Of a DNA stretch of 64,000 nucleotides, positions 45,532 to 54,884 are shown piece after piece. The position numbers were made by a program, and so were the translations under genes. How positions within the stretch are numbered: position 1 is the stretch's first letter; every line of letters begins with the position of its first letter. The DNA is from Nitrososphaerota archaeon. GTDB taxonomy: Archaea; Thermoproteota; Nitrososphaeria; Nitrososphaerales; Gagatemarchaeaceae. The stretch is from NCBI GenBank assembly GCA_027886905.1, contig JAPCJO010000003.1:1-64000 (forward strand). The letters are read 5' to 3'. The notes under the pieces are model-generated. The model was not told the origin of the DNA. It worked only from the letters and a program-made list of their open reading frames with translations, and did no database searches.

Positions 45532-45840
45532 CTACTTCCACGTGGTCACCGTCAGGCTCCCCAGGCCGATGGTCTCTGTGGCGTTGACCAGTGTCAGGTA
45601 GGGGGCCGCGGCCTCCACCAGCGGCTGGGCGGAAGAGACGAGCGTGTAGAGGTAGTACCAGAAGACGACGATGACCACATTCTGGAGGAGAAAGAAGACC
45701 GCGAAGACCACCAGGCTGGTCGTGAAGCTCGAGCGGAACCTCCTCCAGCTCTGGACGTAGGCGTAGATGAGAACCGCCACGAACGCCACGTTCGCGAGGG
45801 CGAAGACCGCCGCTACGTTCATCCAGAAAACGTCAAACAT
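45532..45840 (-). CDS. Small membrane protein
   Basis: Two TM segments. Confidence 0.55.
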   Translation of the reverse strand: MFDVFWMNVAAVFALANVAFVAVLIYAYVQSWRRFRSSFTTSLVVFAVFFLLQNVVIVVFWYYLYTLVSSAQPLVEAAAPYLTLVNATETIGLGSLTVTTWK

Positions 45841-45871
45841 CTTTGGTCAAAAACCCCCTTTCAAGTTATAT

Positions 45872-46357
45872 CTACCTTTTCCCGAATCTAGCCCATATTT
45901 CGTCCACGAGGCTGATGTTCTTCTCCACGAAGGGGGCGAGGAAGTACATCGCGCCGTAAGTCCCCGAGGGCGAGCTCGTGACGACGATGCTGTTTTCGCG
46001 GAGGATCTTGAGGTGGTGCTGGACGGTCTTGTAGTCGAGGTTGAGCTTCTCCCCTATCTTGTTTGGGTTGAGCGGCTCGTCCTGGATTAGCTTCATGATC
46101 TGCAGCCTATTGAACCCGCCCTTGGTGCCGACGAGGAGGTACATCAGGAGCCGCTTGAACGCCGGGTCGACCGGCGGGGAGTCGGAGCCGACCCTGCCTG
46201 TCGAGGCCCCCCTCATGGAGACGCGCGGCGGTCGAGGGGACCATCTCTTGAGAAATGCGAGGGGGCTCTGCACTACGCCCGCGAAGCTAGGCTGCAAACT
46301 GAGTTGCTCCACATCAAGGGTTGCTGCGTTAATAAACACGCATCGCTCCATGCGCAT
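45872..46357 (-). CDS. ArsR-like winged-helix regulator
   Basis: RLQIMKLIQDEPLNPNKIGEKLNLDYKTVQHHLKILRENSIV. Confidence 0.8.
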   Translation of the reverse strand: MRMERCVFINAATLDVEQLSLQPSFAGVVQSPLAFLKRWSPRPPRVSMRGASTGRVGSDSPPVDPAFKRLLMYLLVGTKGGFNRLQIMKLIQDEPLNPNKIGEKLNLDYKTVQHHLKILRENSIVVTSSPSGTYGAMYFLAPFVEKNISLVDEIWARFGKR

Positions 46358-46401
46358 CTTGCCGTGACCAGGTTCTTTCAGACGCCGTATGCCCTGGGGC
46401 T

Positions 46402-46872
46402 CTACCCTCCACCCGCCTCGCCGCCGAGCTCGTGCGGCCAGATCTCCTCCATCTGCTTCTGGTTGTAGTACTTGTGCCCGCTGTGGGCATCCATCTCGTT
46501 CTCGAAGAAGTTGACCCTGCAGGTCATGCAGTAGTAGTCCGTGGGCGGCGCCTCGAGCCGCTCCTCCAGGTTGTGGACTCTCTCGGAGAACGAAGAGACG
46601 GGGAATATCTCCACGCTCCCGATCAGGTAGAGGGGCTCGAGGTAGTCGCGGAGGGCCTCGAAGCTGTCAGTCTGGAGGACGATGAATCGTGCGTGCTCGA
46701 TTGGGGCCGTGTACAAGGCCACCAGCTTGATCCCGAGCCGCCTCGCGACGTCGACCTGCAGGCTTCGATAGTGCTTGTCCGCCGCCTCCTTCCCCTCGTT
46801 CCCAGGGCACTTCTCCACGGTGTGCCTGTGGGATATCAGGAAGAGCAACGTGGACCGATTCTCGGGCTGCAA
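46402..46872 (-). CDS. DUF3303-like protein with C-terminal zinc-finger-like segment
   Basis: LFLISHRHTVEKCPG...RFIVLQTDSFEALRDYLEPLYLIGSVEIFPV; CMTC...HSGH. Confidence 0.55.
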   Translation of the reverse strand: MQPENRSTLLFLISHRHTVEKCPGNEGKEAADKHYRSLQVDVARRLGIKLVALYTAPIEHARFIVLQTDSFEALRDYLEPLYLIGSVEIFPVSSFSERVHNLEERLEAPPTDYYCMTCRVNFFENEMDAHSGHKYYNQKQMEEIWPHELGGEAGGG

Positions 46873-46973
46873 TTAATGCGTTTCTAGGTGCTCGTCTCGA
46901 GCCTTGAAACCCGGGCGGCGAGGGACAAGGGCTTAATTGGGCTGGCGCCGGACTTACCGTCGGCGATGGTCAA

Positions 46974-47129
46974 ATGGCCGGGATAATGTCCGAGGAGCAG
47001 CTCCTGCGCGAGCTGCGCATACTCTACGCGAACAGGCCGATGCAGTTCACGAAGCTGATAACGAAGTACTACAAGGGAGAGAGAGCCAGGCAGATCCTGG
47101 AGACGCTGAAGACCTGGCCCTCGAGCTAG
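46974..47129 (+). CDS. Small 51-aa basic protein (MAGIMSEEQLLRELRILYANRPMQFTKLITKYYKGERARQILETLKTWPSS)
   Basis: Read directly; below ORF-track cutoff; ATG start. Confidence 0.45.
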   Translation: MAGIMSEEQLLRELRILYANRPMQFTKLITKYYKGERARQILETLKTWPSS

Positions 47130-47205
47130 CGGCCGTCCGTATTGTGACCATGTTCGGAATGGGCAGCTAAATAGCGAAACGAAATTTATCGACGAGTTGC
47201 AAGCG

Positions 47206-48294
47206 GTGAAAGCGGTTAGCTTTCAATACAGCGCCTCCCATGACCTGTCATCACTCTTCGAGGATTTCCGCCTCATGTGCAACGACGCAATCAGAATTGC
47301 ATTTCAATTTGAGAAGGAAAATAACGGCAAGAAGCTGAGGAATAGATTCAGCTTAATCGAGCTAGCCTATCCGCGCCTCAAGGAGTATGGTCTTCACAGC
47401 CACTATATCTTGTCAGCCTGCGAAGTCGCTTTTTCGGTCTATCGAAACGACAAGAGAAAGTCAATCCCCTACATCAACCGCGCATTCTTGCGGCTAGACA
47501 ACCAAAGCTACCGCTTGAATCATCTTATTCTCAGAATTCCTGTGCGGCCGCGGCATTTCATCTATCTGACGCTCCATGCATCAGACTATCAACTAGCATT
47601 CGTTGATGATCCTGCTCTCAAGAGAGGCTCAATCACGCTCACCAGTCACACTGTGAGCATCGCTTTCACGAAACAGACCTCACAAATGGATCTTCGCGGG
47701 CAAATCGGAATCGACGTCAACGAGAGGAATGTAACATGGTCTGATTCAGCGGGACGGATTGAAAGGGATGATACATCCGAGGTTGCCGAGCTTAAGGAAT
47801 GCTATCGAGGAATCAGGGCAAAGATAGCCGAGAGGACGCAGAAGGACAGGCGAGTCCAACGGGATCTGCTCTCAAAGTATGGTAAGCGAGAGAAAGTTAG
47901 GACACTCCAGCAACTCCATCGGGTCACAAAGGGAATCGTCAAGCACGCCCAAGTCAACCGATTTGGCATCGGGATGGAGAAGCTGAAAGGTATTAGGAAG
48001 CTATATCGTAAGGGGAATGGTCAACGAGCATCTTACAGAGGCAGGATGAACTCGTGGACATTCCGTGAGTTCCAAAGGCAAATAGAATACAAGGCGTTAT
48101 GGGCCGGAATACCTGTAACTTACGTGAACGCAAGAGGTACGTCCCGAAAATGCCCGAACTGTGGCTCCTCTCTGACAAGACTCGAAGGGCGCAAGCTGAC
48201 TTGCCCTTCATGTAGAAGGACCGAGGATAGGGATGTGATAGCCTCCAAGAACATAATGGCCTGCGCGGTTCTGCAGGCTCGGCCTAGCACGTGA
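47206..48294 (+). mobile_element. tnpB: TnpB-family RuvC-like RNA-guided nuclease (IS605-type), no TnpA nearby
   Basis: IGIDVNERNVTW (D), FGIGMEKLKGI (E), EDRDVIASKNI (D), zinc ribbon CPNCG...CPSC; GTG start giving MKAVSFQ. Confidence 0.88.
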
Positions 48295-48351
48295 AGCTGT
48301 GATGGGGAACGAGACGACGACTCTAATCCTCGAAGCAGATGCTAGGAAAAT

Positions 48352-48409
48352 CGTCTCCAGGAGACGCACCAGAACCTGTGACCCTATAGCTTCTATTGTG
48401 TCCAATAGA
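48352..48409 (+). other. Two perfect hairpins just downstream of tnpB (candidate omegaRNA 3' region / transposon right end)
   Basis: CGTCTC-CAG-GAGACG (48352..48366) and TCTATTG-TGTC-CAATAGA (48392..48409). Confidence 0.4.
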
Positions 48410-48481
48410 TTATTTCGGAAAGCGCTATACTCCCGACATCGCCAAAGAACGCTGGCCTTGAAGACAAGGGTGGGCTGAAAG

Positions 48482-48667
48482 ATGAGCGAGACGACACACG
48501 CCCAATCGAAGCGCGAGACCTTCTGCCAATACTGCGGAGGGAAGCTCCACCTGGGGTACAACTTCACGTGCCACGTCTGCGGCGATGCCTATTGCTACAT
48601 TCACATGGCGAAACACGCTAGGGCGCACGCGCCACAGCGCGTGTCCGAGAGGGTCTACGCCAGGTAG
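48482..48667 (+). CDS. AN1-type zinc-finger-like protein
   Basis: FCQYCGGKLHLGYNFTCHVCGDAYCYIHMAKHARAH. Confidence 0.75.
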   Translation: MSETTHAQSKRETFCQYCGGKLHLGYNFTCHVCGDAYCYIHMAKHARAHAPQRVSERVYAR

Positions 48668-48824
48668 AAAGAGCAGGGCTAGCCGCATCGAGCCGGGATC
48701 GCGAAAACGCCCGGTTTCCCGCCCGCGGTCAAGCAGTCATTGTAAGCGAAGCGTAAGCCCCGAGTTACTACCATAAGCGCAATTAATATAAGTGGACTTA
48801 TCATTAGTGACGGCGCGAGCAAAG

Positions 48825-49256
48825 ATGTGGGAATTCGAGCACAGCGAAGAAGGCAAGTCGAGCAAGAGAGCCCTCTGGGCACTCTACAGCGACGTGAAGA
48901 CCTGGCCGGAATGGGACGAGGGGATAGAATGGGTGAGGCTTGATGGCGAGTTCAGGGAGGGCACCTCCGGGACGATCAAGCCCGCCGGGCAAGACCAGCT
49001 GCCCTTCCGCCTGACGAGTGTCACGGTCGACGGGGGCTTCTCGGACGAGACCGAGATTCCGGGAGCTGGCGTGACGATAGGGTTCAAGCACACCATCGAA
49101 TCGGCGGGCGAAGGGCAGTGCAGGATCACGCACCACGTCTCCATATTCGGGCCCGGAGCGGAGTCCCTTGCGCCGGAGATCGGCCCGGGAATGGCCGAGG
49201 GCATCCCCGAGACAATGCGGTCGCTGTTGAAGATGGCGCAAGCGAGACGTGGGTAG
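48825..49256 (+). CDS. SRPBCC/polyketide-cyclase-like protein
   Basis: ALWALYSDVKTWPEWDEGIEWV; start trimmed. Confidence 0.75.
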   Translation: MWEFEHSEEGKSSKRALWALYSDVKTWPEWDEGIEWVRLDGEFREGTSGTIKPAGQDQLPFRLTSVTVDGGFSDETEIPGAGVTIGFKHTIESAGEGQCRITHHVSIFGPGAESLAPEIGPGMAEGIPETMRSLLKMAQARRG

Positions 49257-49292
49257 TCAGGTCGCGCGAGCGAGCTTTTCGCGGGGATCTGG

Positions 49293-49793
49293 ATGACCGG
49301 CTCGGACGGCTTTCCGTCAAGGTTCGAGAGACCCGAGGACAGCCCGGGGTTTCTTCTCTGGCAGGTCACGAATAGCTGGCAGCGAGAGATCCGCAAGGCG
49401 CTGAAAGGGATAGGGTTGACCCACGTCCAGTTCGTGCTGCTGACCGCGACCGACTGGCTCAGCGAGGCGAAGTTCCCCACGACCCAGACCAACGTGGCCA
49501 AGTTCGCCCACACCGACGTGATGATGACGTCGGAGGTCGTCAGGACGCTCAAGCGCAAGGGGCTGGTGGTCGTGGAGGCGAGCCCCTCGGACACGAGGGC
49601 GCACACGCTCAGGGTGACCCCGAAGGGGAAGCAGCTCGTGACGAGGGCGCTGGAGCTGGTGGAGGACGCCGACGGGGCTTTCTTCGGCCCGCTCGCTGGG
49701 GACTCGACCCGCTTCGTGGACATGCTCAACCTGCTGAGCAAGTCGGACGCGCAGCGCCGAGAGCAGGGCTCCCGACCGGAGCGAGGCGGATGA
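49293..49793 (+). CDS. MarR-family regulator
   Basis: LTHVQFVLLTATDWL...TQTNVAKFAHTDVMMTSEVVRTLKRKGLV. Confidence 0.82.
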   Translation: MTGSDGFPSRFERPEDSPGFLLWQVTNSWQREIRKALKGIGLTHVQFVLLTATDWLSEAKFPTTQTNVAKFAHTDVMMTSEVVRTLKRKGLVVVEASPSDTRAHTLRVTPKGKQLVTRALELVEDADGAFFGPLAGDSTRFVDMLNLLSKSDAQRREQGSRPERGG

Positions 49794-49816
49794 CCGATGG
49801 CGCGTCTTTCGCCGGT

Positions 49817-51070
49817 CTAGGGCGACGAGTCCAAGACGAGCGGCGCCTGGAGGCTCACGAGGGAGTCTATGGGCGGGAAACTGCCCCCGGCCCACCCGTG
49901 CAGGAACGAGCCGCCGCTGATGCATATCCTACCGCCGGAGTCCTCGATGTGGCCTAGCAGCCCCGCTGCGTTGAGCTCCTGGGAGGTGTCTCCGCCCAGG
50001 AATATCAGGCCGTCTCCGCTGATGCGCTTGGTGAGTTCTAGCCCGTTCTGGAAGCCCTTCTCGTAGACCCCCAGCGGCCCTGCCCTTATCCTGAGAGGCT
50101 TCTCCTGCAGCGCCGCGGCGTAGGTCTCGAGCGTCTCGGGACCGATGTCCCTGATCTCGCCCTTGGACTTGGGAAGGTCCTCGAGCCTGACGCTCTTCCT
50201 GACCCCGCCGTCGTCGACGATGAAGTCTATCGGGTGCCGCAACCCGTGGCCGCCGTGCTCCTCGAGGAGCGAGTCGAGCTTCTTCGCCTCGCCAAAGTCC
50301 TCGGCGCTGAACTTCTTCGCGAGGAACTTGTTGTTGGCCTCGCCGAGGTCGTAGCCCCTCGACTTGGCGATCACCTGCCCGGGGAGCCCGCCCGTGAAGA
50401 TGTCCACGCCCGTCTTCGCTATCTTGATGAGGTCTGCGACCTTCTGGATCTTGGCCCCTCCCATTATGAGGGCCTTCGGTTCCTTGCTGTTGATGACCTC
50501 TTGGAGGATCCTGAGCTCGTAGGACGAGCGCAGCCCGATCCATGTAGGCGCGATGTAGGGGAGGCACATCAGGGACGAGTCCTCCCTGTGCCAGGTGGGG
50601 ATGGAGTCGTTCACGCAGCTCTGTATGACCCCCTTGAAGAACGGGACGTAGGTGTTGTTCTCCGCGTTCCACTTCTTCTCCTCCTCAAAGTACCTCATGT
50701 TGTCGAGGAGGAGTATCTGCCTGCGCTTGAGGCCCTTGATCTTCTTCTTGGTCCCTTCGGTGAAGATCTTCTCGTAGGGGACGAACTCGACCATCATGTC
50801 GTCGGGGAGGAGCTTCCTCAGCGTCTCGCAGTGGGGTGCGAACGAGGTGAAGTCGTCGCCGCCCTTCCTTCCCTGGTGGCTCATGACGACGAGGCCCGCG
50901 TAATCGGAATACATCTCCAGGACGTGGCCGTAGACGCGCATCCTCAGCGCGTCCTCCTCGATTTCGCCGTGCGATGCGGGGAGGTTGATGTCCACGCGGA
51001 CGAGCACCGGAGTCTTCAGCTGCCGCCCTAGGTTTACCAGCTTGTAGGGTTGAAGCTTGCTCAAGTTCAC
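49817..51070 (-). CDS. pgk: Phosphoglycerate kinase
   Basis: VLVRVDINLP, MSHQGRKG, LLLDNMRYF, ALIMGGAKIQKV, LIFLGGDTSQELNAAG. Confidence 0.93.
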   Translation of the reverse strand: MNLSKLQPYKLVNLGRQLKTPVLVRVDINLPASHGEIEEDALRMRVYGHVLEMYSDYAGLVVMSHQGRKGGDDFTSFAPHCETLRKLLPDDMMVEFVPYEKIFTEGTKKKIKGLKRRQILLLDNMRYFEEEKKWNAENNTYVPFFKGVIQSCVNDSIPTWHREDSSLMCLPYIAPTWIGLRSSYELRILQEVINSKEPKALIMGGAKIQKVADLIKIAKTGVDIFTGGLPGQVIAKSRGYDLGEANNKFLAKKFSAEDFGEAKKLDSLLEEHGGHGLRHPIDFIVDDGGVRKSVRLEDLPKSKGEIRDIGPETLETYAAALQEKPLRIRAGPLGVYEKGFQNGLELTKRISGDGLIFLGGDTSQELNAAGLLGHIEDSGGRICISGGSFLHGWAGGSFPPIDSLVSLQAPLVLDSSP

Positions 51071-51169
51071 AAGCCAAGTTTCCTTTGAATGATATTTATG
51101 AATTCCGGAACCGGGGTTCGTGCCGCCCCCTCGGGCTAGCGAGAGGGACGGCCTCCTTCGTTGAAATTG

Positions 51170-51189
51170 GCCGGGCTCGGAGGCCCGGC
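51170..51189. terminator. GC-rich hairpin between amt and pgk
   Basis: GCCGGGC-TCGGAG-GCCCGGC inverted repeat downstream of amt stop. Confidence 0.35.
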
Positions 51190-51209
51190 GCTAAGGAAGG
51201 TCGCCGGCC

Positions 51210-52667
51210 TTACGTCTTTGCGGCCGGCTTCATCTCAGCCATAGGCTCCTCGTCCTGGGGCTCTATCTCCTCGCCGTGGATGGCGATGTCGCCTTCCAGG
51301 AGCTCCTTGTCGCTCATCTTCAGGGGCATGAAGATCCCTATGAGCTTCCATATTCCGAAGGTCACGACGAAGCTGTAGACTATGACGACCAGCGCCGCCA
51401 CAATCTGAATCCCGAGCAGGCTCCACCCTCCGAACGCAGCCCCGGTGAGCCCGGGGTAGACGTACTGGGTCACCGCGGGGTCCGCGAGTATCCCGGTCAG
51501 TATGCCGCCCGTCAGCCCGGCGACTCCGTGCGCAGGGAAGACTCCCAGCGCGTCGTCTATCTTCATTCTCGGGAGGAGCTTGTATGTGGCCAGCCATGGG
51601 ACCGTGCCGCCCGCGATGCCGAGGACTATGGCTCCCCAACCGCTGACGTAGCCGGCCGCCGGGGTGATGGCCACAAGCCCGGTGATTGCGCCGCTCATGG
51701 CGCCGACCAGAGTGGGCTTCTTGAGGAACTGCATGTCCATGAGCATCCACACGATGCAGCTCACCGCCGTCGCCAGGTCGGTGTTGATGACAGCTATTGA
51801 GGCGTCTATGCTAGAGCCGTACGGGTCGCCTCCGTTGAACCCGTTCCAGCCGAGCCACACAAGGCCGCAGCCCACAAAGACCCAGTAGAGGTTGTTGGGC
51901 TTTATTCCTCTGGCCTTGAGCGCCCTAGGACCTATCGCTATGGCCGAGGCGAGCGCCGCGATCCCCGCGTTGAGGTGGATGACGTAGCCGCCTGAGAAGT
52001 CCACAGCTCCCAACTGTGCGAGCCAGCCGCCGGCGAAGAGGGCATAGGCCATCGGGCTGTAGACGAGGAGCGACCACAGAGGGACGAAGATTAGCCACGC
52101 CTTGAAGTTAGTCCTCTCGATGATTGCGCCGACGAAGAGGAGCGGCGTGATTGCGGCGAAGACGAACTGGAACCAGATGACCGTCGAAGTCGGGATGTTG
52201 AGGGCGAGCCCCGCCGGGCCGACCACCGCTTGCGAGCCCTCGGTCAGGCCGTTTGCGACAGAGCTGAGCGGCCCGACGATGCCGTACTTGCCGATGGTCA
52301 CGCTCGCGGGATACCCGAAGCCAAAGTTGTATCCGAGCAGAACCCAGATTACGAGCACCGCAGAGAATCCGTAGAGGCACATCAGCGCGGTGTTTATCGA
52401 GAACTTCTTCCGCGTCAGTCCGCCGTAATAGAGCGTCAGCCCGGGGATGCTCTGCAGCCCCACGAATGTGGCCGCTGTCATCATCCAAGCGTTGCTTCCG
52501 GTGTCCAGCCAGCTAGGAACGGCGGCGGCGGGGAAGCTGTTTAGATTGGCGGGAGGCGTGTACGTCGACTGCGCGAACGCGGGGTGCGCTCCCATCAGGT
52601 ACATCAGGATCGCCAGCGCCATCGCGGCGATGGTGTACTTGCTCGCAAGGAACTTCGTCAATCTCAT
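51210..52667 (-). CDS. amt: Ammonium transporter
   Basis: MTAATFVGLQSIPGLTLYYGGLTRKK, VIHLNAGIAALASAIAIGPR, AHGVAGLTGGILTG. Confidence 0.93.
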   Translation of the reverse strand: MRLTKFLASKYTIAAMALAILMYLMGAHPAFAQSTYTPPANLNSFPAAAVPSWLDTGSNAWMMTAATFVGLQSIPGLTLYYGGLTRKKFSINTALMCLYGFSAVLVIWVLLGYNFGFGYPASVTIGKYGIVGPLSSVANGLTEGSQAVVGPAGLALNIPTSTVIWFQFVFAAITPLLFVGAIIERTNFKAWLIFVPLWSLLVYSPMAYALFAGGWLAQLGAVDFSGGYVIHLNAGIAALASAIAIGPRALKARGIKPNNLYWVFVGCGLVWLGWNGFNGGDPYGSSIDASIAVINTDLATAVSCIVWMLMDMQFLKKPTLVGAMSGAITGLVAITPAAGYVSGWGAIVLGIAGGTVPWLATYKLLPRMKIDDALGVFPAHGVAGLTGGILTGILADPAVTQYVYPGLTGAAFGGWSLLGIQIVAALVVIVYSFVVTFGIWKLIGIFMPLKMSDKELLEGDIAIHGEEIEPQDEEPMAEMKPAAKT

Positions 52668-52886
52668 TGGCGTGCTGTCGGAAAGTGAGGTGGATTCGTT
52701 CACTTCGCACAGGCTTACCTTGCACATTATATAAGTTTATGCGGATTTACTGCTACATATGATTACCACGTTCATTGAAAATCAGCCATATGTTTAGCAC
52801 CGAACGCGACTTTTTGCACTTCCCTGTTAAAAACGGATTCCTGACCACGGGCGCCTTGCGGAGAGACATGGCCGAACGTAAAGCGG

Positions 52887-53531
52887 ATGCCCACATTCTT
52901 GAACAACCGTTTGCTCCCTCACACCGACATAGACGCTCCGAGCCTGAAGCACGCGGGGACCATCCTCTTCGTCGGAGTGGCCCAGTTCGCGTTCTTCCTC
53001 GTCCTGGCCGAGATACACTACCCGGGCTACGACGTCTCCGTCCAGACCATAAGCGACCTGGGCGCCACGTGCGTTAGGGGCGTCTGCAGGTTCGTCCAGC
53101 CCTCGTCCGACATATTCAACGTCTCTATAGTCATCCTCGGCATAGCGCTCCTCTTCACCGCCTATTTCCTGTGGAAGGGCTGCGGGTCTAAGGCCCTCTC
53201 GTTCTTCGGGGGGCTGGCGGGGATCGGCAGCATGGGGGTCGGGATTTTCAACGAAAGCTACGGCGGCGCGCACGTCTTCTTCTCGGCGCTCACGTTCTTC
53301 TCGATCGGCATCCAAGCCCTTCTCGAGTTCAAGGTGGTGAGGGCCCCGTTCTCCTACTTCTCGGCCGCCGCCGGCGTCATCACCCTGGTGGCCGTCGTCC
53401 TCTACGGGACCGGCACGTACCTCGGCCTCGGCCAGGGAGGGATGGAGAGGATGGTGGTCTACCCGGTGCTCATCGGCGGGCTCGCGTTCGCGGGCTATCT
53501 GATTGCCATGGGCGAAGCCCACACGCTGTAA
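52887..53531 (+). CDS. DUF998-like membrane protein
   Basis: Six TM; YPGYDVSVQTISDLGAT...SSDIFNVSIVILG, GIGSMGVGIFNES. Confidence 0.75.
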   Translation: MPTFLNNRLLPHTDIDAPSLKHAGTILFVGVAQFAFFLVLAEIHYPGYDVSVQTISDLGATCVRGVCRFVQPSSDIFNVSIVILGIALLFTAYFLWKGCGSKALSFFGGLAGIGSMGVGIFNESYGGAHVFFSALTFFSIGIQALLEFKVVRAPFSYFSAAAGVITLVAVVLYGTGTYLGLGQGGMERMVVYPVLIGGLAFAGYLIAMGEAHTL

Positions 53532-53585
53532 GCGCGTCGGAGGCTCACAAGCGCTATAAGGCCCGTGGAGGGGAACGGCGAAGAC

Positions 53586-54353
53586 ATGACAGAGTCCGGC
53601 CTCCCCACGCGCACCGGCTCTCTTTTTCCCCGCAACAAGTACCTCGCGTTGGTCGCGGTCGCTGCCCTCTGCCTGAGCGTGGTGGGGCTTGTTGACGTCT
53701 TGGGACTGCCTTTCGGGTCCCACGTCGGCGGTGCGGCCGCGTCAGGCTCCCTGTTTTCGATGGGCTTCCTCACCTCCTTCCTCGACATCGGGTACGCGGG
53801 CTTGTTCGTCCTTATGGCGCTGGAGAGCTCCGCGTTCCCCATCCCGAGCGAGATAGTCTTGCCGTTCGCGGGCTACCTGGCCTTCCTAGGCAAGATGAAC
53901 CTGGGGCTCGCTATCGTCGATGCCACGGCCGCAGGCCTCGCCGGGTCGCTGGTCGCTTACTTCGTGGCCCTCAAGCTCGGGCGGCCGGTGGTCTACGGGC
54001 TGCTGGGGAGAATCGGCGTCTCTTCGAGGCAGCTGGACGAAGGAGAGCGCTGGGTCGATTCCAGGGGCGCTTGGAGTGTCTTCATCGGGAGGTTCATCCC
54101 GGGCGTCAGGTCGGTGATATCGATCCCCGCGGGGGTGCTCAGGATGGACCTGAGGCCGTTCGTCGTCCTGACGACCGTGGGCTCGCTGGTCTGGTCGGCC
54201 GCCCTGATCTACGTGGGATACAGGGCCGGCCCGCTCTGGCAGAGCACCCTGGGCTCGGTCTCGGCGTTCGCGGACCAGGCAGCGCTTGTCGTGATAGCGG
54301 CGCTCTCGGTCCTGTATGTGGCATACTATCTGCGGATCATCGGTAGCAGGTGA
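53586..54353 (+). CDS. DedA/SNARE-associated family membrane protein
   Basis: LESSAFPIPSEIVLPFAGYLA, FIGRFIPGVRSVISIPAGVLRM. Confidence 0.88.
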   Translation: MTESGLPTRTGSLFPRNKYLALVAVAALCLSVVGLVDVLGLPFGSHVGGAAASGSLFSMGFLTSFLDIGYAGLFVLMALESSAFPIPSEIVLPFAGYLAFLGKMNLGLAIVDATAAGLAGSLVAYFVALKLGRPVVYGLLGRIGVSSRQLDEGERWVDSRGAWSVFIGRFIPGVRSVISIPAGVLRMDLRPFVVLTTVGSLVWSAALIYVGYRAGPLWQSTLGSVSAFADQAALVVIAALSVLYVAYYLRIIGSR

Positions 54354-54844
54354 CAAGCGACTTGCAGTCAGGCAGAAACCCCTCCCTCTTCTCGCTCGCC
54401 TTCCACCATCACTTCACCAAGTTCGCGATAGTCGGCGCGATTGGAATCGTCGTCAACGAAGGGCTCCTGATCCTCATAAAATCCACGGGGGTCTACTTCC
54501 TGACTGCGGGGGCGGTGGCCATAGAGGTCTCCATCCTCTCCAACTTCGTCCTGAACGACCTCTGGACGTTCAGGGACAGGCGGACCGGGAGCGCCGCGGT
54601 CAGACTCGTGAAGTTCAACGCCCTGATGATCGCGGGGCTCGTGCTCAACCTGGCCGTCCTCTACGCCGGGGTCGACTACTTCGGGATGACCCCCGAGGTC
54701 GCCAACCTCGTGGGGATAGCGGCGGCATTCTTCCTGAGGTATGTGCTCAGCGTGAGGTATGCTTGGATGAGGTTAGAGACCATCGAGGAGGGGAAGGCGC
54801 CCATCCCCCAACCGCTGACAGACCCTCAGACTGCAGGTAATTGA
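54350..54844 (+). CDS. GtrA-like membrane protein
   Basis: KFAIVGAIGIVVNEGLL..., NFVLNDLWTFRDR. Confidence 0.82.
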   Translation: MTSDLQSGRNPSLFSLAFHHHFTKFAIVGAIGIVVNEGLLILIKSTGVYFLTAGAVAIEVSILSNFVLNDLWTFRDRRTGSAAVRLVKFNALMIAGLVLNLAVLYAGVDYFGMTPEVANLVGIAAAFFLRYVLSVRYAWMRLETIEEGKAPIPQPLTDPQTAGN

Positions 54845-54884
54845 GAAGCAACCGGGCAGAGAGGCCTCACGGCGGCCTCGGCCC

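Noticed and set aside
52806-52836. CGACTTTTTGCACTTCCCTGTTA resembles a reversed copy of the conserved 13-mer element
   Set aside because: Lacks the GTATTTT core, lies about 140 nt from the amt start and has no correct N5-TATA spacing
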